64,000 nt of DNA from positions 310,001 to 374,000 of the forward strand of contig PLUE01000069.1 in the NCBI GenBank assembly GCA_003164785.1. Reading direction: 5' to 3'. Numbering within the stretch: the stretch's first letter is position 1; every line of letters begins with the position of its first letter. A model generated the notes under the pieces. The model was given only the letters and a program-made list of their open reading frames with translations, made no database searches and was not told the DNA's origin. This document shows, piece after piece, positions 17,323 to 25,670 of the stretch. The stretch is from Gammaproteobacteria bacterium. GTDB taxonomy: Bacteria; Pseudomonadota; Gammaproteobacteria; Steroidobacterales; Steroidobacteraceae. Position numbers and translations under genes: made by a program.

Positions 17323-18168
17323 TCAATCGAGCCAGTAAGCGATGCCCCTCATTTCGATGCTCGCGCGGGGCGGCACTCCGGCGGGGCAGCTCGGATCATC
17401 GAATGCCGAGTGCGGTACGCAATGCGGTTCGGCTCGATCGGAGTCATTGGTCTTGAACACCAGCACCTCGTCCCGGTTCATTCCGGAGAAATACGACCAC
17501 CGATGGGCGGGGTTGTAGCCGACGACCCAGCCCTCGAATGACCATTCCGGCTTTCCCGCGACGTCGAACACGGCATCCGCCTCGATCAGGTCGGCCGACG
17601 CGATGCTGCTCGCATCACAGACCGCCAACGGCACGTCTTGAGGAGCGGGGGAAAACGCGCGCCACACGTTGTAATGCGCATAACGCCGTACCGGCCGTGC
17701 CGCGTCGGGAGTCGACCGTGCCGCGAATTGTCCAGCGGTCGCGTCGGAGATGTCGACGTGGATGAAGCGCGCGGGCCGCGAATTGTTGTACCTGCCGGAA
17801 TCCTTCGACGCTTCGCCGAAGCGCAGGACGCCCGGGCTGCTGACGACGACCCGATCGGCGCCGGTCACCTCCGCCAGCAGCCGTTCGATTTCCCGCGCGT
17901 GGATGCCCGCGACTTCCGCCGAATCCGTGAAGTCGCGGACCCGGCTGTGATGGGGGAGGAGTTCGAATCCCTCGCGGCGCAGGGACGGCGCGACACGTCG
18001 ATCGCGCACATCCTCGATGCTCACCGTGCGCGGATCGAGCGTCAGGACATCACGTGAGTGATCGTTGGCGTAGTAGCGAGGTCGTTGCGCCGTCCGACCG
18101 ATGTAGTTCATCAGGCCGTCGACGAATCGACCTTCGTGGTTCCGCGGATCGGGGTTCGGTGGGCTCAT
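17323..18168 (-). CDS. CmcJ/NvfI-family (AsaB-like) oxygenase, paralog 1
   Basis: 281 residues from the ATG at 18168, which overlaps the upstream paralog's stop as ATGA. Family marks are RFIHVDISD (an HxD pair), NVWRAFSPAPQDVPLAVCDA followed by SS, YNPAHRWSYFSGMNRDEVLV followed by FKTNDSD, and VPHSAFDDP followed by an arginine in PRASIEMR. The HxD ... H ... R order fits an Fe(II)/2-oxoglutarate-type active site, as proposed for the fungal hydroxylases and cephamycin CmcJ of this family. The substrate is unknown. A diverged copy lies directly upstream. Confidence 0.82.
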   Translation of the reverse strand: MSPPNPDPRNHEGRFVDGLMNYIGRTAQRPRYYANDHSRDVLTLDPRTVSIEDVRDRRVAPSLRREGFELLPHHSRVRDFTDSAEVAGIHAREIERLLAEVTGADRVVVSSPGVLRFGEASKDSGRYNNSRPARFIHVDISDATAGQFAARSTPDAARPVRRYAHYNVWRAFSPAPQDVPLAVCDASSIASADLIEADAVFDVAGKPEWSFEGWVVGYNPAHRWSYFSGMNRDEVLVFKTNDSDRAEPHCVPHSAFDDPSCPAGVPPRASIEMRGIAYWLD

Positions 18169-19040
18169 AAAAAGTACGCGATGGTTCGGAATTCGATGCT
18201 TTCGCGCGGTTGCGCGTCGTGAACGCCCGGATCGCGGAACGAGGTGTGTGGCGTCCGCCACGCCTTCGAATGGTCCGAATCGTAAAACTTGACCATCAGA
18301 ACCTCATCTCGCGTCATGTTCGGGAAATACCACCAGCGATGGGCCGGATTGAAATAAAACACCGATGCCGCCGGCAGCTTGTCCTCATCATCGAGATGTG
18401 CGGGGATGTTGTCCGGGTCCGGCAGCTCGTCGATGATCACCATGACATTGGGCACGCCTTCGTCGGGCGCGACGCTCGAGCCGTCGCATACGGCCAGCGG
18501 CCAGTCCTGCGGTGGCGGCGAAAAAGCGCGCCAGAGACTGCTGGCGAGGAAGCGGCGAAACGGGGGACTGCCGGGAAACTTTTTGTCGTAGAGCATGGCG
18601 GCGAGACGGCCTGCCCGGTCGCTCGTCATGTCCACATGGGCCTCGCTCGCGGGCGGCTGGACCCCGTTGCCGGTCTTGCCGGAGGTGCGCAGCATGTAGC
18701 CCAGCGGAGCCACCAGGTCTGCACCGGTCAGATCCTTGACGCTCCGCTCGACCTCGGCCGGGTAGATCGCTTCCACGCGGGCTTTGTCCTTGAAGTCGAC
18801 GACGGCACTCGGCCGCCGCGCCAGCACGAAGCCGTGCGCATCGAGGTTCAGCCGGTCGCTCAACGGCCTGCCGTTTCGCACCAGGACGCGCTGCGCGGCG
18901 TAGCGGCCGGTGTTGAGCTCGGCTCCGGGGGCGACGTAACGACGATTGATGCGCGACGTCGGCACCAGATAGTCAAGATAGGCTTCGACCCCGTCGCGCG
19001 AAGTTTCTTCAGCCTGAACAGTCGATGATACGATCACCAC
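18165..19040 (-). CDS. CmcJ/NvfI-family (AsaB-like) oxygenase, paralog 2
   Basis: 291 residues and the first gene of the pair. It has the same ordered motifs as its neighbour: EAHVDMTSD, SLWRAFSPPPQDWPLAVCDG followed by SS, FNPAHRWWYFPNMTRDEVLM followed by VKFYDSD, and TPHTSFRDP then PRESIEFRTIAYFL. The N-terminal half (YLVPTSRINRRYVAPGAE) differs strongly from paralog 1, so the duplication is old or the substrates differ. No secondary-metabolism genes flank the pair. Confidence 0.82.
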   Translation of the reverse strand: MVIVSSTVQAEETSRDGVEAYLDYLVPTSRINRRYVAPGAELNTGRYAAQRVLVRNGRPLSDRLNLDAHGFVLARRPSAVVDFKDKARVEAIYPAEVERSVKDLTGADLVAPLGYMLRTSGKTGNGVQPPASEAHVDMTSDRAGRLAAMLYDKKFPGSPPFRRFLASSLWRAFSPPPQDWPLAVCDGSSVAPDEGVPNVMVIIDELPDPDNIPAHLDDEDKLPAASVFYFNPAHRWWYFPNMTRDEVLMVKFYDSDHSKAWRTPHTSFRDPGVHDAQPRESIEFRTIAYFL

Positions 19041-19317
19041 AGCCTCCCCCGGGGCTGCTCGATGTCAGCTCCGAATAACAAGAGGGTATCGTATAGGATC
19101 TTGAACCAGTCAATTTGTTCGGTTTATTGACGGGCCTGCTGACGGGTTGGCCCCACCAACAGGCGCTGCTGGGGCGGGAGGTTCTGCCCACGCGCGCATC
19201 GAAATCCCGGTATTTCGATGCGGCGTGGCAATTATTTCTCTCCGGAGCCGGTCACTAGACCGCCACCCGAGGCAATATGCGCTCACTCGACACCCATCAA
19301 TCCAGGAAGGCACATCC

Positions 19318-20230
19318 ATGTTGAACACTCGCGGACCACGCATCATGCCCTTGTTTATTTCGATGCTGCTGGGGACCCAGGCCCACGCGCAGCAGCCGCC
19401 GGACTTCAGCAAGGTGGACATCAAGTCCACGCAGCTGGCCGACGATTTCTACACGCTCGAGGGAATGGGTGGCACGATCAGCGTCTTGACGGGGCCGGAT
19501 GGCGTCCTTCTGGTCGACTCGCAGTTCGCGCCGCTGACCGACAAGTTGGTTGCCGCGATCAGAAAGCTATCCACCAAGCCCATTCGCTATCTCATCGATA
19601 CGCACGTTCATCCCGATCATACCGGCGGCAATGAGAATTTCGCCAAGCTCGGCGCGGTGATTTTCAGCCGCGATCAGTTGCGTTCGCGCCTGGAACATCC
19701 GAATCCCGCTCCCGATGGAACGCCCGGCAAAACGGCTCCGCCCCTGGCGCTGCCGGTCGTCACCGGACGGTCCGGTATCCATTCACTTCGATGGGGAGGA
19801 TGTGCGTCTCGTGCCGATGCGGCACGCCCACACTGATGGCGACACCCTGGTGCGATTCACGAAGCATGACATTCTCGCGGTGGGTGACTACTATCGCGGC
19901 GTCGGCTATCCGTTCGTCGATCTGAAGAGCGGCGGCAGCCTGCAGGGCATCTTGGATGCGCTGGGCGACACGGTGGGACGCGCCGGGCCTCACACCAAGA
20001 TCATACCCGGTCACGGTCCCGTCACCGATCGCAATGCCGTCATGCAACAGCGCGACATTCTGCTCGCGATCCGCGACCGGGTGGCCGTTCTGGTCGAGCA
20101 GAACAAGACACTGGAAGAGGTCATTGCCGCCAAACCCACCGCGGAGTTCGACGCCCAGGTGCCCCAAGGTCCCCAAACTGCCGAGCGCTTGTTGACCTGG
20201 CTGTATGCCGAACTCAAGGCGGTGCACTGA
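19318..20230 (+). pseudogene. Secreted metallo-beta-lactamase-fold hydrolase, frameshifted
   Basis: The ATG at 19318 follows AGGAAGG and a signal peptide (IMPLFISMLLGTQAHA). The first frame carries the zinc motif DTHVHPDHTGGN and runs to PPLALPVVT. It then loses the homology near 19760-19775 and ends at 19836. The homology resumes one base over as GPVSIHFDGEDVRLVP, AHTDGD (third zinc histidine) and PGHGPVTD, to the stop at 20230. One extra base around GTCACCGGACGGTCC would explain it. All zinc ligands are kept across both halves, so the change is recent, or it is a sequencing error. The family is the broad subclass-B3-like group of cyclases/hydrolases. Confidence 0.8.
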
Positions 20231-20302
20231 CGCTCCCCAGGCATTCCCGATCGGGGCGTTTTCCGACTGGACTCGGCCTGGTCGGTGGATTATCGTTCGG
20301 TC

Positions 20303-21097
20303 ATGGCATTCAGCAGTATCAAGGGCGAGTCGCCGGTACAAATCCATCCGACGGCCATCGTCGAGAACGGCGCGCAGATCGGCCCTGGGTCGGTCATCCA
20401 TGCCAATGCCATCGTCACCCGCCACTGCGAATTGGGCGAGAATGTCGTGGTACATCCGTTTGCTGTGATCGGTGGAGACCCTCAGGATTTGCGCTTCGAG
20501 CAAAATACGCCGTCCGGTGTCCGGGTGGGCGCGCGCACCGTGATCCGCGAGCATGTGACGATCAATCGGGCCACCAAAAGCGGCGCCTTCACCGAGGTGG
20601 GTGCGGACTGCTTTCTGATGGCGGCGAGTCACGTGGCCCACGATTGCCACGTGGGTAATCGGGTCGTGATCGCCAATGCGGTGCTGCTGGGAGGTCACGT
20701 CGCCGTCGGGGATCGGGCATTCTTGGGCGGCGCCGCGATCGTGCATCAGTTTTGTCGGATCGGCGAGGATGTCATGATCGGGGGAGGGGCCCGCATCTCG
20801 CAGGACATCGCCCCTTTCTGCATGGCCGCGGAACGCAACGCGGTCGTTGGACTGAACGTGGTGGGATTGCGCCGCCGCGGTCTGAAGCGCGACGTGGTGC
20901 GGGAGATCAAGCAAGTCTTTCGCGTCATCAACGCGTCCGTCGGCAATCCGCGGGAGATGGCGGAAGAGGCGCTGCGTCGAGACGAGTTCAGCAGCCCCGA
21001 GGCGCGGCGCTTCCTCGAGTTCTTTCAAGGCGGCCGACGCAGTTTTGCCCGCTCCAGGCGCGCTCTCGGTGGCGGCGCCTCCAACATCGACGACTAG
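20303..21097 (+). CDS. lpxA: Acyl-ACP--UDP-N-acetylglucosamine O-acyltransferase-like protein (LpxA family)
   Basis: 264 residues, close to the 262 of E. coli LpxA, which adds the 3-hydroxyacyl chain in the first step of lipid A synthesis. Left-handed beta-helix hexapeptides run from IHPTAIVENGAQIG to about residue 190. The catalytic-type histidine lies in ASHVAHDCHVG, and INRATKSG and ANAVLLGGHV are as in LpxA. The C-terminal helical domain (VVGLNVVGLRRRGL onward) is present. The ATG at 20303 is preferred to a GTG 18 bases upstream. It is not in the usual lpxD-fabZ-lpxA-lpxB cluster, so it may be a second copy with another role. Confidence 0.85.
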   Translation: MAFSSIKGESPVQIHPTAIVENGAQIGPGSVIHANAIVTRHCELGENVVVHPFAVIGGDPQDLRFEQNTPSGVRVGARTVIREHVTINRATKSGAFTEVGADCFLMAASHVAHDCHVGNRVVIANAVLLGGHVAVGDRAFLGGAAIVHQFCRIGEDVMIGGGARISQDIAPFCMAAERNAVVGLNVVGLRRRGLKRDVVREIKQVFRVINASVGNPREMAEEALRRDEFSSPEARRFLEFFQGGRRSFARSRRALGGGASNIDD

Positions 21098-21098
21098 C

Positions 21099-21905
21099 TC
21101 AAGCGAGGACCGGATAACCCTGTTCGGCCGCGCGCCGCTCGAGTCCGAGCACGACGGCGTAGTCGTCGCGGGGCGCGACATCGAAATTCTCGAGTAACAG
21201 CCGTTCGCGCACGCTCTTCAAGGCAGGATCGGCCAGCACAGCGGAGAGGCTCGACCGAAGTTTCTGCAATACGTCATCGGTGGTGCCGCGCGCCGTGATG
21301 AGCGGCAAGCTCGGGCTGTCGACCGTCCAGTCGAGAATTCGCAACTTCGCCGTGATCGACGGATAGAGTCGCCGAAAATGCGCGAGACTCACGCAGTCGA
21401 GCGCGGCCACGTCGGCGCGACCATCGCCAACCATCTCCGCGCTGCGAAGGTGCGACCCGCTGTGTTGTACGGATTGAAAGAATCGCCGTCCCTTCGCCAG
21501 CGGCGCGAGCGTGGCGCGCAACAAATTCATGCCGCTGTTGGAGTCCGCCTCGTTGATGACACAGCGCCGCTGGCATAGATCCGCGAGCGTTGCCGCCGGA
21601 TCGTCTTCGCGCACCACGATGGCGCTGCGATAGGTCGCGCCGTCGCACCCGGGTGCGACGAAGCACGGCGAGGCCACCAGGCGTACGGTGTCGGCGAATG
21701 ATTTTGCCAACGGGTATTCGCAACCCTGGCCGAGCAGGAGTCGGGGATCTCCCCAGGTCTCGGCATGCCCCACGTTCCGCGTCAAATGCCCCGGTGCGCC
21801 GCTCACCCCGGCAGCGACCAGATATTTGGACACGGCGTCCCACAGCGCGTCATGGTCGGCGCGCAGCTCGGGGAAGTCGTACATCGGAAGCGCGGCGATG
21901 AGCAT
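21099..21905 (-). CDS. PhnD-like (phosphate/phosphonate-type) substrate-binding protein, no signal peptide
   Basis: 268 residues from the ATG at 21905, giving the start MLIAALPMYDFPELRADHDA typical of this subgroup. Body motifs include LLLGQGCEYPLAKSFADTVR, VVREDDPAATLADLCQRRC followed by VINEADSNSG, SGSHLRSAEMVGDGRADVAA and LLITARGTTDDV-like segments of the PhnD fold. No export signal or lipobox is seen and no ABC permease or ATPase lies nearby, so it is not an ordinary transporter component. It may be a cytoplasmic ligand sensor. Its stop is adjacent to the convergent lpxA stop. Confidence 0.78.
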   Translation of the reverse strand: MLIAALPMYDFPELRADHDALWDAVSKYLVAAGVSGAPGHLTRNVGHAETWGDPRLLLGQGCEYPLAKSFADTVRLVASPCFVAPGCDGATYRSAIVVREDDPAATLADLCQRRCVINEADSNSGMNLLRATLAPLAKGRRFFQSVQHSGSHLRSAEMVGDGRADVAALDCVSLAHFRRLYPSITAKLRILDWTVDSPSLPLITARGTTDDVLQKLRSSLSAVLADPALKSVRERLLLENFDVAPRDDYAVVLGLERRAAEQGYPVLA

Positions 21906-22032
21906 GGGCAATTTAGCTGTTGACCCAAAAACGCCCTGCATGTTATTCCTACGAAACATTATTTACTATCACGCAATGACCTGCGGGCGGACGGCCCTTG
22001 GTCGACAATCGCCATTTAGGGACATATACCAT

Positions 22033-23841
22033 ATGCATAGCTTCATCCGGCATGTACGGCGCGCCTTGCCGGGCGCGATCGCGCTGGCGGCCGGCACGTC
22101 GATCACACTGGCCGCAGGGACGTACAACCCCATCACGCCGTCGCAGGCCGGGCAGACCATCACGTTGACCGGCCGTGATCTGACGCTCGAGCAAATCGTC
22201 CAGGTGGCCCGTTTTGGCGCCAGGGTGCAGCTGAGCCCGGAGGCCCGGCAGCGTGAGACTGACAACTACGGGTTGTTGCTCGAAGCGGCGTCGGAGGGCG
22301 TTGCCATTTACTGGTTCAATCGGGGCGCCGGCGATCAACGCGAAACTGTTCTGTTCGAAGGCGATGCGTTGTCGCCGATCAACAAGCCCAAGGTCGAGCA
22401 GCGGCAATTGCAGAGCTTCCGCAGCGGCCCGCAGTCGGGCTTTGGGCCCGAGGTCTTGGACGAGGAGATTGTGCGTGCCATGATGGTGGTGCGCGCCAAT
22501 GCGATGACCTTCAACGCACCGAGTCCGCCGCTGGCACAGATGCTGCTCGACCTGCTCAACAAACGCATCACGCCCGTCGTGCAATCGCGCGGCACCCTGG
22601 GCGAGGGCGATCTCGCCCAGCTGATGAACGTGGGCGGCGCCATGGTGGGGGCCGGCGAGGTTTACTACCAGGGCGTGCGCATGCCGGCCGCCAAGGCGTT
22701 GGCCCAGGCCGGTCTGAAGCCCATCCAGCCATTCGCCGCGGACGACAATGCGCTCACCAGCAGCGATGCGTATGCCACCGGTCAGGCGGCGCTGCTCGCG
22801 AACGATGCGCGGCAGGCGCTCGAATGGGCCGACCTGATCTACGCGATGGATTTGAACGGCATGAACAGCAGCATCACGCCGCTCAGCCTTGCCGTGCAAT
22901 GCGATCGACCGGACGCCTGGTTGAATTGGGATGCCGCCCGGGTGCTCGCCATGCTGAAAGGCAGCTATCTGTTCGACGCGGATCCCGCGCGCATCATTCA
23001 AGACCCCGAGAGTTTGCGGGCATCGTCGATTCGTCAGGGTTCGGCCTGGAAGGAGTGGGATGCGCTCGACGAGGCGGTGCTGTTTCAAGCGAACTCGTCG
23101 GATCACAATCCCGCGGTTCATGTCGGACTCGGACCCGAGGACTCCTGGGAACTCGCGTCCGCGCAGATGATGAAGTTCTACGTGAAGGGCGGTCCCTTGA
23201 GCCATGGTCAGCACGGCTACATCGTGTCGAACGCCAATTGGGATCCCTACCCGATGGCCAATAAAATCGAGAACTTCGTCATCGGCCTCGCCAACATGGA
23301 CATCGCGGTGATGTTGCGCATCGATCGGTTCGGCAACCCGTTTTTCACCGCGACCAAGGCCTCGGACGTGTTTCCGGATATCCGGCACTGGGGCGGCGGT
23401 TACACGCCGGTTGCCCTCCAACAAGAAATCCAATCGTTGACCAATCCGGTCCCGCCATTCGGCGCCGCCATCGTCGGGACGGTCGAGGATCTCCAGGCAC
23501 AGACGCTCATCAAGGTCCAGCATGCACGTCAGGCGGTGAGCACCACGATGGATTTGCTCGCGCTCGACCTCTTGGAGGCGAGTTTCTGGATGGATGTCCG
23601 AAAGACCCAGAATGCCCAGCGTGCCTTCGGGGACAGCCCGACGGCGGTCTGGACCGCATTTCGCAAGGCAGTCCCTCTGCGGCCCGTCGCTGACGCGCCG
23701 GCCACGCAATCGAACTCGGCGCTGGCCGTCTCGTTCGTGCGCAATAACGATCCTCGCTCGTTTTATACCGGCGGATTGCCGCGCGGCGATACGAACAAGC
23801 GGGCCACGCCCGCGGATCATTGCAGCACCCAGCCGCAGTGA
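22033..23841 (+). CDS. Secreted ammonia-lyase-family (PAL/HAL) protein lacking the MIO-forming triad
   Basis: 602 residues with an N-terminal signal peptide (ALPGAIALAAGTSITLAAG). The fold is that of histidine/phenylalanine ammonia-lyases: IYWFNRGAG (Y93, equivalent to the conserved Tyr of YGxNTGxG), ITPVVQSRGTLGEGDLAQLM, then IIQDPESLR and QANSSDHNPAVH (N354-D357-N359-P360). Where active enzymes have GSVGASGDLA, this protein has GTLGEGDLA (residues 187-195): one residue shorter, with Glu191 in place of the Ala-Ser pair that forms the MIO cofactor. The QDxYSxR tyrosine is Glu326. It cannot make MIO by the known route. A periplasmic non-lyase or an unusual enzyme is likely. Transcribed alone; AGGGA precedes the ATG at 22033. 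Confidence 0.85.
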   Translation: MHSFIRHVRRALPGAIALAAGTSITLAAGTYNPITPSQAGQTITLTGRDLTLEQIVQVARFGARVQLSPEARQRETDNYGLLLEAASEGVAIYWFNRGAGDQRETVLFEGDALSPINKPKVEQRQLQSFRSGPQSGFGPEVLDEEIVRAMMVVRANAMTFNAPSPPLAQMLLDLLNKRITPVVQSRGTLGEGDLAQLMNVGGAMVGAGEVYYQGVRMPAAKALAQAGLKPIQPFAADDNALTSSDAYATGQAALLANDARQALEWADLIYAMDLNGMNSSITPLSLAVQCDRPDAWLNWDAARVLAMLKGSYLFDADPARIIQDPESLRASSIRQGSAWKEWDALDEAVLFQANSSDHNPAVHVGLGPEDSWELASAQMMKFYVKGGPLSHGQHGYIVSNANWDPYPMANKIENFVIGLANMDIAVMLRIDRFGNPFFTATKASDVFPDIRHWGGGYTPVALQQEIQSLTNPVPPFGAAIVGTVEDLQAQTLIKVQHARQAVSTTMDLLALDLLEASFWMDVRKTQNAQRAFGDSPTAVWTAFRKAVPLRPVADAPATQSNSALAVSFVRNNDPRSFYTGGLPRGDTNKRATPADHCSTQPQ

Positions 23842-23855
23842 GTGCCCGCAATTCG

Positions 23856-24626
23856 TCAGTCGATCTCGATCCATGTCGGTGCGTGATCGCTGGTCTTCTC
23901 CCAGCCGCGCACGTTGCGGTCGACCCCCGCGCGGCGCAGGCGTGGCGCGAGTGCCGGGTTCAGCAGCAGGTGATCGATGCGCAGGCCGGCATTGCGTCCG
24001 TAGGCATTTCGGAAATAATCCCAGTACGTGTAGATCGTCTCGCCCGGATATAGTGTTCGAAGCGCGTCGGTCCATCCCTGTCCGATGAGCTCCCGATACG
24101 CGGCCCGAACCTCCGTGCGGAACAGCGCATCGTCCACCCAACGCTCGGGCTTGTAGACGTCGATCTCCATCGGGATCACATTGTAATCCCCCGCGAGAAC
24201 GGTCGGTGCCGCGTCATTGACGAGACCCGCCGCGTGAATCTTCAGTCGCTCGAGCCAGTCGAGTTTGTAGTCGAACTTGGGTCCCGGTGCGGGATTGCCG
24301 TTCGGAAGATAGAGGCATCCCACCACGAGGTCAGCGACGCGCGCTTCGATGTAGCGGCTGTGCAGGTCCTCCGGGTCGCCGGGCAGACCGCGCCGCGTCT
24401 CGATGGGATCGACGCCGCGGGCGAGAATCGCCACGCCGTTGTAGCTTTTCTGTCCGTGCCAGATCACGCCATATCCCGCGTCCCGGATGGCGTGTTCCGG
24501 GAATTTCTCGGCCGGCGCCTTGAGTTCCTGCAGGCAGGCCACGTCCGGGCGGGTTTCCGCCAGCCACTGCAGGAGGACCGGGAGGCGGCCATTGACTCCG
24601 TTGACGTTATACGTGGCGATCTTCAT
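23856..24626 (-). CDS. xthA: Exodeoxyribonuclease III
   Basis: 256 residues of an EEP-superfamily AP endonuclease / 3'-5' exonuclease acting in base-excision repair. Motifs in order: MKIATYNVNGVNGRL, the metal-binding glutamate in CLQELKAP, YNGVAILARG, the AGDYNVIP loop, GLRIDHLLL and the catalytic SDH pair in EKTSDHAPTWIEID. Length is normal. It stands alone, converging on the ammonia-lyase-like gene. Confidence 0.94.
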   Translation of the reverse strand: MKIATYNVNGVNGRLPVLLQWLAETRPDVACLQELKAPAEKFPEHAIRDAGYGVIWHGQKSYNGVAILARGVDPIETRRGLPGDPEDLHSRYIEARVADLVVGCLYLPNGNPAPGPKFDYKLDWLERLKIHAAGLVNDAAPTVLAGDYNVIPMEIDVYKPERWVDDALFRTEVRAAYRELIGQGWTDALRTLYPGETIYTYWDYFRNAYGRNAGLRIDHLLLNPALAPRLRRAGVDRNVRGWEKTSDHAPTWIEID

Positions 24627-24742
24627 CTTGGGTCCTCAGTCATGATTGGCGGTCCATCGAAGCAGTACAATCCTACAGTCAACGAGCGCCCGAGCATCTA
24701 CGCTCGTGAGCCCCTGGTTCCAGCAATTTCAAGGAGACTATT

Positions 24743-25594
24743 ATGGCGGCGGATCCCAAGGTATGGTTCATCACCGGCACCTCCAAGGGCTTCGGCCGCA
24801 TCTGGGCCGAGGCCGCGCTGGCGCGCGGCGATCGGGTCGCGGCCACCGCCCGCGACGTCAAGACGCTCTCACCGCTGGTCGAACGGTATGGCGATCGGGT
24901 CGCCGCGATCGCGCTCGACGTGACCGACAAGTCCGCGGTCGACGCCGCGATCACCACGGCGCACCAGCGCTTCGGCCGCCTGGATGTGGTCATCAACAAC
25001 GCCGGCTATGGGCTGTTCGGCGCGATCGAAGAAGTCAGCGAAGCCGAGGCGAGAGCGCAAATCGAGACGAATCTCTTCGGCGCCTTGTGGGTGACGCAGG
25101 CTGCTCTGCCCATCATGCGCGCGCAAGGGTCCGGTCATATCATCCAGGTGTCGTCGATCGGCGGGCTCAATGCGTTCCCCACCGTGGGTCTCTATCACGC
25201 CTCGAAATGGGGCCTCGAGGGTTTCAGCCAATCGCTCGCCGCCGAGGTGGCTGCGTTCGGCATCAAGGTGACCCTGGTCGAACCGGCCGGTTTCGCCACC
25301 GATTGGGGCGGCCCCTCGGCGCAGCACGCCACCCCCATGCCGGCCTACGATGGCGCACGGGCTGCGATCGCGGCGTTCCGCGGAAAGAATATCCCCGGTG
25401 ATCCGGAGGCGACCGGCCCGGCGATGCTGAAGGTGGTCGATGCGAAGGAGCCGCCGCTGCGCGTTTTCTTCGGCTCCGTGGGATTGCCCATGACGCGTGC
25501 CGAGTACGCCCGCCGCATCGAGACCTGGGAGAAATGGAACGACATCGCGCTCGAATCCCAGGGCGACCTGGCCGCGAAAAAGGCGTCGAGCTAG
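24743..25594 (+). CDS. Short-chain dehydrogenase/reductase
   Basis: 283 residues of a classical SDR. The cofactor motif is FITGTSKGFGRIWAEAAL, followed by LDVTD, NNAGYGLFG, VSSIGG and the catalytic YHASK. An extended C-terminus (after VEPAGFATDWGG) suits the subgroup that acts on ketones or acts as a retinol-type dehydrogenase. The ATG at 24743 follows AAGGAG. The substrate is unknown. Confidence 0.9.
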   Translation: MAADPKVWFITGTSKGFGRIWAEAALARGDRVAATARDVKTLSPLVERYGDRVAAIALDVTDKSAVDAAITTAHQRFGRLDVVINNAGYGLFGAIEEVSEAEARAQIETNLFGALWVTQAALPIMRAQGSGHIIQVSSIGGLNAFPTVGLYHASKWGLEGFSQSLAAEVAAFGIKVTLVEPAGFATDWGGPSAQHATPMPAYDGARAAIAAFRGKNIPGDPEATGPAMLKVVDAKEPPLRVFFGSVGLPMTRAEYARRIETWEKWNDIALESQGDLAAKKASS

Positions 25595-25670
25595 CCCGGC
25601 TGCGGGTTGCGGCGGCCGCGCGAGTCGCGCTCGCGTAGAAGTCGTATGCGGGCAAGTCGCGGGTCGCGGG

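Noticed and set aside
21949..24141. 730-codon open frame on the minus strand
   Set aside because: Opposite strand of the ammonia-lyase-like gene and exonuclease III; no family motifs and shadow-type composition.
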